This document shows positions 43,846-52,124 of a DNA stretch of 64,000 bases, one piece after another. The notes beneath the pieces were generated by a model that saw nothing but the letters and a program-made list of their open reading frames with translations, searched no databases and was not told where the DNA came from. Position numbers and translations under genes: made by a program. This DNA comes from Myxococcales bacterium. Lineage in GTDB: Bacteria > Myxococcota_A > Polyangia > Palsa-1104 > JAEUJZ01. Each line of letters opens with the position of its first letter. The first letter of the stretch is position 1. The stretch spans positions 185,104 to 249,103 of the forward strand of contig JAEUKB010000065.1 in the NCBI GenBank assembly GCA_016794365.1, in the 5' to 3' direction.

Positions 43846-44733
43846 ATGTTTATAGACAGGCTACTAGACACAATCCTTAGGCCCTTCCGTGAGCTCTGGG
43901 GCTACTTCAGCCGAGTCCGGGGCATTCAGACGGGCATCGTGAGTGATGTTCACCGCGTGCGCAACGTCGGCGACTACGCGCGCAGTGAAGTCGGCCAGAT
44001 CAAGAACATGGTTGTGGCACCCGGGCAACTGCTGCCGGGCTACGGGCAAGCGCAGCAAGCGGCGCAGATGCCCCATATGGCGCAGCAACAGGCGGAAAAG
44101 AAAAAGATGGGCTGGTCGTTTCCCTGGAGCAAAAAGACGTGTCCGCGCTGCCAAAATAAGCTGCAGAAGAGCTGGGACCAGTGTCCCTACTGTGGCCAAA
44201 ATCAAAACCAGCCGGTGACTGCGGGGCCGCCTGCTGCGGGTGGTGCTCCGGGGTATGGCGCGCCTCCTGCGGGCTATGGCGGGGCTCCTGGGGCCGGTGG
44301 AGCGCCTGGTTACGGATCGCCTCCGCCTGGGGCTCCGTACGGTGCGCCGATGCCTTCCCCCGGTGGCGCGGCCAAGACGATCGCCATGGATGCGGCTGCG
44401 ATTGATGCGCCGCTGCTGGCCACGGGTGATCGGGCAGAAAACGTTGCATGGCTGGTTCCACTCGAAGGGGCGCTTACCGGCGAGCTGCTTCAGATTCGCA
44501 CCCGCGCCATCATCGGCACCGCTGAAGGCTGCGAGGTCAAGCTGTTCGATGCCGCAATCTCGGGTCGTCACGCCGAAATCGTGCTGTCGCAGGGCAGTCG
44601 CTTTCGCATCAATGACCTGGGCTCACGCAATGGCACGTACGTCAACGACAAGGCGATTGCTTCGACGGAGCTGGTCGATGGCGACAACATCCGTCTGGGC
44701 CGCACCACCTTCCGCTTCAAGACCAAGCACTAA
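43846..44733 (+). CDS. Zinc-ribbon and FHA-domain protein
   Basis: 295 residues. An amphipathic N-terminus (MFIDRLLDTILRPFRELWGY) may bind membrane. A four-Cys ribbon follows (TCPRCQNKLQKSWDQCPYCGQ), then a Gly/Pro/Ala/Tyr-rich linker (residues ~125-180) and a C-terminal FHA domain (~195-295: AIIGTAEGCEVKLFDAAISG, RHAEIVL, DLGSRNGTYVND). The serine, histidine and NG residues of FHA are kept, but the phosphate-binding Arg after the first Gly is Thr (IGT). It resembles the smaller FHA protein two genes on. Confidence 0.87.
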   Translation: MFIDRLLDTILRPFRELWGYFSRVRGIQTGIVSDVHRVRNVGDYARSEVGQIKNMVVAPGQLLPGYGQAQQAAQMPHMAQQQAEKKKMGWSFPWSKKTCPRCQNKLQKSWDQCPYCGQNQNQPVTAGPPAAGGAPGYGAPPAGYGGAPGAGGAPGYGSPPPGAPYGAPMPSPGGAAKTIAMDAAAIDAPLLATGDRAENVAWLVPLEGALTGELLQIRTRAIIGTAEGCEVKLFDAAISGRHAEIVLSQGSRFRINDLGSRNGTYVNDKAIASTELVDGDNIRLGRTTFRFKTKH

Positions 44734-44742
44734 AGGCAGATC

Positions 44743-46233
44743 ATGCAGCGGCGATCCATCCATCGGAACTCTTCAGGATTTTTGGCGACCAAGCTGTGGG
44801 CGTCGGTGCTGTCGTCGCTCGTGGTGCTGTGTGCGCTGCTCGGGTCTGCGCCGTCGTACGCGCAGAATGCCAAGCTTCGTCTGGAGCGCTTCGGCTTCGA
44901 CAAGCTGCCCGACTTGAAGGTGTACATCACCTACGTCGAGGAAGACGGCACGGTCATCGCTGGGCGGCAGGCGTCGGACTTTAAGCTGCAAGTAGACTCG
45001 ATCGACCAAGGTGCGGGACGCGCGATCACTTCGTTTGATCAGGCCAAAGAGCCGATCTTCGTCATGGCTGTCGTGCAGGTGGGTGGTGCCGTCGATGAGC
45101 GCGTGCTCGCCGAGGTCAAAGGCGGCCTGCGTCGCGTCAACGATGCCGTCGGCAACACGCCGGGCGGTCGCATGGGCATCTTGTCTTATGCCGACAAGAC
45201 CAACCGCATCATCGAGTTTGGCACCAGCACTGAAGTAGACGCGGGCATCGGCAAGCTGGCGCTGGAAACCGAAGCGAGCGAGTCGCACATGCTCGACGCG
45301 GTGCGGACGGCGATTGACCTTCTGAAGCAGCAGGAAAAGGGTCGTCGCAAGCTGATCATCTTGGTGTCCGACGGCATTGACGTAAACAACGAGAAGAAAA
45401 ACTTCACCGAAATCGGCAACCGCGCGCAGCTGGGCGGCATCGTCATCGACACCGTCGGCTACAACGCATTTGATGCCTCGAAGCTGCGCAACTTGCAGGA
45501 AATGACCAAGCGCTGCTACGGCACCGATCGAGTGGCGAAGGCTCCGACGGAAATCGGTCCGAAGATCGATGGCATCGTCGATGAAGTCCAAAAGCAGTAC
45601 ATCGTGCAGTTTCCGCTGACGATCGTCGGTGACGATCAGGATCACTTGTTTCAAGTGACGCACGAAGCGGGCGGCAAGCCGGTCTACAGCAACACGATTC
45701 AGGAAAAGCTGCTGTCGAAGGCTCCGGTGAGTGCAGCGCCAGCACCGAAGGAAAAGAGCAAGTGGTGGCTGTATGCGCTGATCGCGGCGGGCGTGCTCGG
45801 GACGATTCTGATTGCGCTCAAGCTGCGTAAAAAGCCCGTTGAAGCAGCACCGGCACCGGCTCCGCAGCCTGGCAAGCCAGATGCACCCGCACCGAGGATG
45901 AGCAACAAGACGGTGGCGCTGGAAGCAGCGGGCGACATCGCGATGGGCTGGGTGATGGGTCTGACGGGGAAGTACAAAGACGTGACGTTCAAGCTCAAGG
46001 ATCGCGCTGTGATTGGGACTGCGCCCGACTGTGACATCGTGATCGAGGACGGCTTTATGTCGCACCGTCACTGCGAGATTCGCAAAGTAGACGGCGGCTT
46101 TAAGCTGGTGGATCTGGGCGCGACCAACGGTGTGATCGTCAACGACAAGCGAGTGAAGGAACACTTCCTCGTCGATAACGACAACTTTCGACTGGGTCGC
46201 ACCGAGTTCAAGTTCAAGTCGATCTTCGGCTAG
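44743..46233 (+). CDS. Transmembrane vWA-FHA protein
   Basis: 496 residues. Signal peptide to ~Ala40 (LVVLCALLGSAPSYA). A von Willebrand A-like domain (~50-320) has GRMGILSYADKTNRI and KLIILVSDGIDVNN, but the metal site DxSxS is replaced by VMAVVQVGGAV, so metal binding is probably lost. A membrane segment lies at ~340-360 (WWLYALIAAGVLGTILIALK), a Pro-rich linker next, then a cytoplasmic FHA domain (AVIGTAPDCDIVIEDGFMSH, RHCEI, DLGATNGVIVND). It should link the periplasm to phospho-signalling. The IGT variant again lacks the usual Arg. Confidence 0.88.
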   Translation: MQRRSIHRNSSGFLATKLWASVLSSLVVLCALLGSAPSYAQNAKLRLERFGFDKLPDLKVYITYVEEDGTVIAGRQASDFKLQVDSIDQGAGRAITSFDQAKEPIFVMAVVQVGGAVDERVLAEVKGGLRRVNDAVGNTPGGRMGILSYADKTNRIIEFGTSTEVDAGIGKLALETEASESHMLDAVRTAIDLLKQQEKGRRKLIILVSDGIDVNNEKKNFTEIGNRAQLGGIVIDTVGYNAFDASKLRNLQEMTKRCYGTDRVAKAPTEIGPKIDGIVDEVQKQYIVQFPLTIVGDDQDHLFQVTHEAGGKPVYSNTIQEKLLSKAPVSAAPAPKEKSKWWLYALIAAGVLGTILIALKLRKKPVEAAPAPAPQPGKPDAPAPRMSNKTVALEAAGDIAMGWVMGLTGKYKDVTFKLKDRAVIGTAPDCDIVIEDGFMSHRHCEIRKVDGGFKLVDLGATNGVIVNDKRVKEHFLVDNDNFRLGRTEFKFKSIFG

Positions 46234-46251
46234 CGACGGGGAGCGCTTGCG

Positions 46252-46716
46252 ATGGCGTCGATTGCTGCATATCTGCTGATGACCCTGTCCGGCTTGGCCG
46301 GTGGTGCGACGATGTTTCTGTCGCTGCAAGGTGCGGGCGTGCGTCCGTGTCCCAAGTGCAAAAAAGAGATGATGCCCGACTGGACGCAGTGCCTGTTTTG
46401 CAAAGCAGTGCCTGAGTTTGAGGAAGGCAAGCCTGCGCTGCTACACTTTCTGAACGGGCCTCTCGCTGAGCAGGTTGCGACGCTCGATAAGCAGGTGGTG
46501 ACGATCGGTAGCGTGCCGGGCAACGACGTTGTGATTGCTGATCCAAGCGTGTCTCGCAAGCACATCGGAATCCGCAAGGTCGAAGGTGGCTACGAGATCG
46601 CTGACTTTGGCTCGACCAATGGTGTGTTCGTCAACGGAGACCGGGTGCCGAAGAAGAAGCTGGCTATCGGCGACGTGCTCCGTGTCGGCAACATCGAGAT
46701 GATTTTCCGACTGTAA
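46252..46716 (+). CDS. Small membrane-anchored zinc-ribbon FHA protein
   Basis: 154 residues. One N-terminal membrane segment (YLLMTLSGLAGGATMFLSL), a ribbon CPKCKKEMMPDWTQCLFC and an FHA domain (TIGSVPGNDVVIADPSVSRK, HIGI, DFGSTNGVFVNGD). The ribbon has the same W-x-Q-C layout as the protein at 43846-44733, so the two are related. The FHA Arg position is Ser (IGS). Confidence 0.85.
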   Translation: MASIAAYLLMTLSGLAGGATMFLSLQGAGVRPCPKCKKEMMPDWTQCLFCKAVPEFEEGKPALLHFLNGPLAEQVATLDKQVVTIGSVPGNDVVIADPSVSRKHIGIRKVEGGYEIADFGSTNGVFVNGDRVPKKKLAIGDVLRVGNIEMIFRL

Positions 46717-46746
46717 ACCGATTTTGGCTTTAGAGAAGAAGCGAAG

Positions 46747-48738
46747 ATGGCAGCGAAGCTCCTATATCGAGATGCTCAAGGCCGAGACGCCGCAGTGAAT
46801 CTTCCCGAGACGGGCTCATTTTTGGGCCGCGCGGTCGATTGCATCATCCGCACCGACGACGCGATGGTGTCGCGGAAGAACTGCAAGATCAGCTTTATCA
46901 ACGGTCGCTGGTACGTCGAAGACCTTGGATCGGCAAACGGAACCTACATCAACGAGCGTCGCATCAGCCGAGACGAGCTAAATCATGGCGACGTGATCCG
47001 CTGTGGCTCGCTACAGGTTCGTTTCGTCGATGCGCCAGAGCAGCAGGTTCGTCAGACGATTCCTCAGTCGAGCGGTCCGAACCCGTTGCCACAGCCGCAG
47101 CAGCCGGGCGCAAATCCTGTCATTCCGGCGGCAAATCCTGCGACGCCAGCGGTTCCGCCTCCGATTCCGGGCGCGCAGGCACCGACAGCGGGACAGAGCA
47201 GCAAGCCGGAAGGTTCGGCTTCGTCGGATGCCGAAAAGCCAGCCGATGCCAAAGCAGCGGAACCAGCCAAGGTCAGCGTCTCGGAAGAAGCGGTCAAGAA
47301 GGTTCAAGAAGAGGTCAACAAGCTGACCTCGGAGCTGGAAGCCGCGAAGAAAGCGTCGGACGAGCTAAAGACCGAGCGCGACCAAGCGGTGACCAAGATC
47401 GAGTCGATGGAAGGCGAGGTCAAGAAGCTGCGACAAGAAGCAGCTACGGCCAAGTCCACCGCCGAGAAGCTGTCGCGGCAGATGCAGCAGACGGAAAAAG
47501 AGCTGCGCGAAGAGAGCCGCAACAACGAGGAGCTGCGTCACGATCTGAAGCAGCTCAAAGAGCAGTTTGACAAAGCGAAGACGCAGGCCGACGAGCTAAA
47601 GACGCAGGTCGAAGCCAAAGAGCGCGAGCTTTCGACAGCCAAAGAAGACGTTCGTCGCAGCAAGCAAGCCGCCGACAACCTGACGCAGAAGCTACAGGAA
47701 ATGGTGCGCTCTCGCGACGAGCAGATGCGCGCGATCAACTCGCAGATCGGCGACGTGGACAAGCTGCGCGACATCCTGAAAGAGCGCGAGCGCCTGATCG
47801 AGGAGCAGCGCGTCGGACTTGTGAATCAGGAATCGCAGCTCAAAGACACGCGCAAGCGCAGTGAAGAGCTAGAGCGCGATCTGTCGGTGATTCGAGGAGA
47901 GCGCGACAACCTGCGGGATCGGCAAAATCGCGCGCAGGTTCAGGTCGAGGAGCTTCGCTCGGAGCTGGATCGTCTGCACAACATGCTGTCTACCCAGGTC
48001 GAAGGCGGTGAGCAGATTGCGGCTCTTACGCGCGACATGGCGGCCCTGCGCGACAATTTGAGCGACGCCAACGCTGAGATTTCTCGACTGCACGACGAGC
48101 TGGCGAAGACGACCGTGGATCTTCAGGCGGTGTCCAAGCAGCGCGATCAGCTCGCGGAAGAGCGTCGGGGCGGTCAAGCCAAGGTTCAGTCGGCGATTGA
48201 GCAAGCCGTGCAGCAAGCTGTGACGGAGCTGCGCGCCAAGGCGGACAAAGAAAAGCAAGAGATCGTCGCGCAGCACAACGTGAAGGCGCAGGAAGTTGCG
48301 GATCTGAAGAACCAGCTTCAGGCGATCACTCCGTCGGATACCGTGCTGCAAGAGCTGTCATCGACGCGCGGCGAGCGGGATCAGTATCGGTCGCGCGTGG
48401 CTGAGCTGGAAGCGATGGTTCGCGAGCTTCAGAAAGCAGCAGCGGCGGCAGCGGCAGCAGTTCCGGCAGCGGCAGCAGTTCCAGCGGGAAATCCCGAAGC
48501 CGATCGCATGCTGGCCGAGATGAGAGGTGTCGCGACGACCGCGTATGACGGCATCAACGATGCACTGTCGGAGCTTCGACTGGCGATCGTGATGGCGCAA
48601 GAGACGTGGAACAAGATGGAGCGCACCTACACCGACCGCGACGCTGCGCGCAAGCTGCGGGACGCGATCGACGAGACAATGACGCGCGCCGACGAAGCCA
48701 AAGGCCACGTTCGCAGCCTGCGCAGCTTGATTGAGTAG
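46747..48738 (+). CDS. FHA protein with long coiled coil
   Basis: 663 residues. FHA at ~1-98 (GSFLGRAVDCIIRTDDAMVS, then RKNCKI, DLGSANGTYINERRI); here the Arg after Gly is kept but the usual His of SxxH is Asn. A Pro/Ala linker (100-180) leads to a very long coiled coil (~185-600; many heptads such as LKQLKEQFDKAKTQADELKT). An Ala run (AAAAAAAVPAAAAVPAG) precedes a short helical C-terminal domain. It has the form of a scaffold or length-setting filament, in the position a tape-measure gene might have, but nothing shows it has that role. Confidence 0.86.
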   Translation: MAAKLLYRDAQGRDAAVNLPETGSFLGRAVDCIIRTDDAMVSRKNCKISFINGRWYVEDLGSANGTYINERRISRDELNHGDVIRCGSLQVRFVDAPEQQVRQTIPQSSGPNPLPQPQQPGANPVIPAANPATPAVPPPIPGAQAPTAGQSSKPEGSASSDAEKPADAKAAEPAKVSVSEEAVKKVQEEVNKLTSELEAAKKASDELKTERDQAVTKIESMEGEVKKLRQEAATAKSTAEKLSRQMQQTEKELREESRNNEELRHDLKQLKEQFDKAKTQADELKTQVEAKERELSTAKEDVRRSKQAADNLTQKLQEMVRSRDEQMRAINSQIGDVDKLRDILKERERLIEEQRVGLVNQESQLKDTRKRSEELERDLSVIRGERDNLRDRQNRAQVQVEELRSELDRLHNMLSTQVEGGEQIAALTRDMAALRDNLSDANAEISRLHDELAKTTVDLQAVSKQRDQLAEERRGGQAKVQSAIEQAVQQAVTELRAKADKEKQEIVAQHNVKAQEVADLKNQLQAITPSDTVLQELSSTRGERDQYRSRVAELEAMVRELQKAAAAAAAAVPAAAAVPAGNPEADRMLAEMRGVATTAYDGINDALSELRLAIVMAQETWNKMERTYTDRDAARKLRDAIDETMTRADEAKGHVRSLRSLIE

Positions 48739-48780
48739 CGAGCCCAGCTCACATCGCATTCCTTTTCCACAGGTGAAATC

Positions 48781-50394
48781 ATGACCCAAGAGCAAGCTGC
48801 TGTATCTGCGACGGACGGCGAAGAGCTAAATCGCAGCGAAAAAGAGATCCTGGATCTGATTCGCGCGCGCTATTCGCTGATGTACATCATCTCGTCGGAA
48901 GAGCAGCGCGTAGAAGAGTCGCTGCTGAAGCTGGCCCGACGACGAGACATGAAGCTCGGTTCGTGGTCGATTACGCGCGGCTTCGTGCAAAAGTTTGGAA
49001 CGCTCAAGGGCGGCGACGCCAAAGATCCGATCAAGGCGCTCGACTACATCGCGGCGGCGGAAGGTCGCTGTCTGTTTGTGCTGCGTGACTTTCATGCCTT
49101 CGTCAATGATCCGACGGTGGTTCGCAAGCTGCGCGACCTGGCACACGATCTGCGCAAGACCCAGAAAAACATCTTCATCTTGTCGGCGGTGACCAAGATT
49201 CCGCCGGAGCTAGAAAAGGATGTCTGCATCGTCGATTGGGAGCTGCCCAACCGCAACGAGCTGACCAAGGTCGTCGAGGGACTGCTTCATCAGCTTCCGC
49301 AAGGCTGTGATCCGGGTCCGGCCAAAGACTCTGAGGGTCGCGAGCAGATCGTCGATGCATCGCTCGGTCTGACGCTGACTGAAGCGGAAAACGTGATTGC
49401 GAAGTCGATCGTCCGTCACAAGACGTTCCACTTGCCGACGATCCTGGCGGAAAAAAAGCACATCATCCGCAAGAGCGGCATCCTCGAATACTACGAGGCG
49501 GAAGAAAATCTCGACGGAATCGGTGGTCTGGAAATCCTGAAGCAGTGGCTGGTGAAGCGTCGTCACGCGTTTACGTCGGACGCGCGCGAGTTCGGTCTGC
49601 CGCTGCCGAAGGGAATTCTGCTGCTGGGTCTGCCGGGCTGCGGTAAGTCGCTGACTGCAAAAGCCGTCGGTGCCGCGTGGCAGATGCCGCTGCTGCGTCT
49701 CGATGTGGGCAAGATCTTCGGTGGTCTGGTCGGTGCATCCGAAGAAAACATGCGCAAAGCGCTCAAGACGGCGGAAGCGGTGGCTCCGTCGATTCTGTGG
49801 CTCGATGAGATCGAAAAAGGTCTGTCGGGCACTGGATCGTCGAACATGTCCGACGGTGGAACGACCTCGCGCGTGTTCGGTACGTTCGTGACCTGGATGC
49901 AGGAAAAGACCTCGCCGGTGTTCGTCATCGCGACGGCCAACGATGTGCGCAGCCTGCCGCCCGAGCTGCTGCGTAAGGGTCGCTTTGATGAGATCTTCTT
50001 CGTCGATCTTCCGTCGCAGGAAGAGCGTGGCGAGATCATGAAGATTCATCTCAAAAAGAAGGGTCGCAGCGCATCGCACCTCGATATGCACAAGATCATC
50101 GACTCGATGGCCGACTTTTCAGGCAGCGAGGTCGAGCAGGTTGTGGTGTCGGCGCTGTACGAAGCCTTCGACGCAGATCCGCACAATCGCGAGCTGACGA
50201 CCGATCAGCTGCTGCACTCGGCGCGAGAGATCGTTCCGCTGGCGGTGACGATGGCCGAAAAGATTGCCGATATGCGTGAGTGGGCTCGGACGCGCGCGCG
50301 AACTGCGTCGCTGCCGCAGACCCAGTCGCAGCCGCGACGAACCAAAGATCGCTTTGCTGTCCCGACGGAACCCGGTGGTCGGATTGAGCTGTAG
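48781..50394 (+). CDS. Ycf46-type AAA ATPase
   Basis: 537 residues. The N-terminal ~220 residues (LDLIRARYSLMYIISSEEQR) are the Ycf46-type preceding domain; the AAA domain has Walker A LGLPGCGKSLTAKAVG (~283), Walker B SILWLDEIEKGLSG, a sensor region TANDVRSLPPELLRKGRFDE and a helical lid. Injection-system loci also encode an AAA protein (Afp15), but the N-terminal domain here is of the Ycf46 kind, otherwise known from plastids and cyanobacteria. The C-terminal ~45 residues are basic and disordered. Confidence 0.9.
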   Translation: MTQEQAAVSATDGEELNRSEKEILDLIRARYSLMYIISSEEQRVEESLLKLARRRDMKLGSWSITRGFVQKFGTLKGGDAKDPIKALDYIAAAEGRCLFVLRDFHAFVNDPTVVRKLRDLAHDLRKTQKNIFILSAVTKIPPELEKDVCIVDWELPNRNELTKVVEGLLHQLPQGCDPGPAKDSEGREQIVDASLGLTLTEAENVIAKSIVRHKTFHLPTILAEKKHIIRKSGILEYYEAEENLDGIGGLEILKQWLVKRRHAFTSDAREFGLPLPKGILLLGLPGCGKSLTAKAVGAAWQMPLLRLDVGKIFGGLVGASEENMRKALKTAEAVAPSILWLDEIEKGLSGTGSSNMSDGGTTSRVFGTFVTWMQEKTSPVFVIATANDVRSLPPELLRKGRFDEIFFVDLPSQEERGEIMKIHLKKKGRSASHLDMHKIIDSMADFSGSEVEQVVVSALYEAFDADPHNRELTTDQLLHSAREIVPLAVTMAEKIADMREWARTRARTASLPQTQSQPRRTKDRFAVPTEPGGRIEL

Positions 50395-50409
50395 TTCGAG
50401 AGGAAGCCG

Positions 50410-50805
50410 ATGAGTCACTTTACGACGGTCGCGACGAAGATTAACAACATCCAGTGCCTGCTCAAGGCGCTCGACAAGCTCAAGCTCAAGTACACGCACG
50501 CCGAGCAAGGTGTTGAAGTCCGAGGCTGGCGCGGTCAAAAAAGCACTGCGGAAGTCTCGATCAACATGGGTCGCTACGACATCGGCGTCGTCAAGAACGA
50601 AGACGGAACCTACGGTCTGCAAGCCGACTGGTGGGGAATCGAAACCACCGTCGGAAAGACCGAACAGGAAGTCGTGGACGAGATAAACCGCGAGTACGCG
50701 TATCAGACCGTTGTCGTCGCGTGCGAAGAGCAAGGCTACCGAATCGAAGAGCAGAATGTCTCCGAGGACGGTACGATCAAGCTTTCGGTATCAAAGTGGG
50801 GCTAG
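50410..50805 (+). CDS. DUF1257 / Ycf35-like protein
   Basis: 131 residues. SHFTTVATKINNIQCLLKAL, LKYTHAEQGVEVRGWRGQK, ADWWGIE and YAYQTVVVACEEQGY match Ycf35/DUF1257, a small alpha-beta protein known from cyanobacteria and algal plastids without a settled function. It starts 15 bp after the Ycf46-type ATPase and precedes a DUF2997 gene, a neighbourhood also found in cyanobacteria. Confidence 0.88.
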   Translation: MSHFTTVATKINNIQCLLKALDKLKLKYTHAEQGVEVRGWRGQKSTAEVSINMGRYDIGVVKNEDGTYGLQADWWGIETTVGKTEQEVVDEINREYAYQTVVVACEEQGYRIEEQNVSEDGTIKLSVSKWG

Positions 50806-50838
50806 TCCCAGTCGAGTTCGTGCCACAAGGAGTTCACC

Positions 50839-51045
50839 ATGGCGCAGCGTAAAGAGCTTGAAATCACCATCTCTCCGTCGGGCGAGGTGTCGGTCCAGGT
50901 CAAGTGCATTCCCGGTCAGTCGTGCGTCGAGGAAACCAAGTTTCTCGAGGAAGCGCTCGGCAACCAGATCACCGACCGTCAGCTTACGTCGGACTACTAC
51001 CAGCAGGGCAACACCAACAGCGGCGGCGTCTACAACCGCAGCTAG
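50839..51045 (+). CDS. DUF2997 peptide
   Basis: 68 residues: ELEITISPSGEVSVQVKCIP, GQSCVEETKFLEEALG and DRQLTSDYYQQ match DUF2997. It has two Cys. It ends the eleven-gene run; the next gene is convergent. An imperfect hairpin (GGATC, 10-base loop, GATCC, 51056-51075) followed by a T-rich stretch lies after it and may be its terminator. Confidence 0.83.
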   Translation: MAQRKELEITISPSGEVSVQVKCIPGQSCVEETKFLEEALGNQITDRQLTSDYYQQGNTNSGGVYNRS

Positions 51046-51113
51046 TCCGCCCGTCGGATCTCGCTTCGCTGATCCAGTTCCGTCGCTGAGCTTTTCTTCT
51101 TCCTGAATGTCCG

Positions 51114-52124
51114 TCACTGCCCGTCGCGGGCTGCTTGCGTCTTGGTCAGCGTACGATAGCGATCAATCATCGCCTGGGCCGCGTAAAGTAGCTCTTTTGT
51201 CGTCGCCATTGCCTCTTGCGGGCTGCGTGGCGCGGTCTGAAGCGCTTCTTTGGCGTGGCGCAGCGCTTGACGCGTCCGTCCATTTCGCAGCGCAAACATC
51301 GCCCACGATAGATGCTGCGCACAGCCGCTCAGGCGCACTTCTTTCGGCAGCGAAAACGGCTCAGGGATCGGCATTCCTCGTCGCTGATACGCTTCTTTCA
51401 CCACGTCGAGCTTGCGCTGCGACTGGGTGTCGGAAAACTGCACACAGGTGCTGGTGAAGTGTTGTCGAAACGACAGCAGCACGTCGGGCAAGTTGGCCAG
51501 TCGTCCACGCTCGGCCAGGCGCAGAAACAGATCGAGATCTTCCACCTTGTTGTACTGAGTCCGATATCCACCCAGATCGAGCACCGCTTGACGACGCATC
51601 ATCGCCGCCGGATGCACCAAGGCCCAGCCGTATCCCGACAAAAGCTGCGCGTCGATCTCTTCGTGTGACAGCGCTTGCTTGGGCTGTTTGATGGGCTCAC
51701 CGAGCGGATCGATGACGATGATTGCCGAGCCGACAGCGACGCACTCGGGGTGTTGCGACAGATACGCGGCTTGCTTGGCAAATCGCGTGGGCCACGCGAT
51801 GTCGTCGGCATCCATTCGTGCCACCAAGTCAGCCCGCGCAAGCCCGAGTGCTTCATTGAGCGCACCGACGATGCCAGTGTTCGGACGACGCACCAAGCGA
51901 ATGCGTGAGTCTTCGTCGGCCAGCGCGGTGAGCAGCTCTCCTGATCCGTCTGTCGAGCCATCGTCGATCACGATCAGCTCAAAGTCCGTGACCGTCTGCG
52001 CAAGGATGCTACGAACCGCTTCTTCGACGTAGGGCGCTGCGTTGTAGACGGGCAGCAGCACCGAAATACGCGGCAACTGGTTCGCTTGTTCGACGGACAG
52101 CGACTGGGAAAGACTAGTGTCCAA
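51114..52124 (-). CDS. Family 2 glycosyltransferase
   Basis: 336 residues from a TTG at 52124. GT-A fold: RISVLLPVYNAAPYVEEAVR, LIVIDDGSTDGSGELL, LVARMDADDIAWPTRF (DxD). It transfers a sugar from a nucleotide donor, probably to a surface polysaccharide or glycolipid. The start is uncertain: the frame is open for 28 codons further into the preceding gene. It overlaps the end of the double glycosyltransferase by 11 bp. Confidence 0.88.
   Translation of the reverse strand: MDTSLSQSLSVEQANQLPRISVLLPVYNAAPYVEEAVRSILAQTVTDFELIVIDDGSTDGSGELLTALADEDSRIRLVRRPNTGIVGALNEALGLARADLVARMDADDIAWPTRFAKQAAYLSQHPECVAVGSAIIVIDPLGEPIKQPKQALSHEEIDAQLLSGYGWALVHPAAMMRRQAVLDLGGYRTQYNKVEDLDLFLRLAERGRLANLPDVLLSFRQHFTSTCVQFSDTQSQRKLDVVKEAYQRRGMPIPEPFSLPKEVRLSGCAQHLSWAMFALRNGRTRQALRHAKEALQTAPRSPQEAMATTKELLYAAQAMIDRYRTLTKTQAARDGQ

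Noticed and set aside
46747..48738. Tape-measure protein of the injection system
   Set aside because: Long coiled coil fits in shape, but it has an FHA domain and no sheath or tube genes are present; position alone is not enough.
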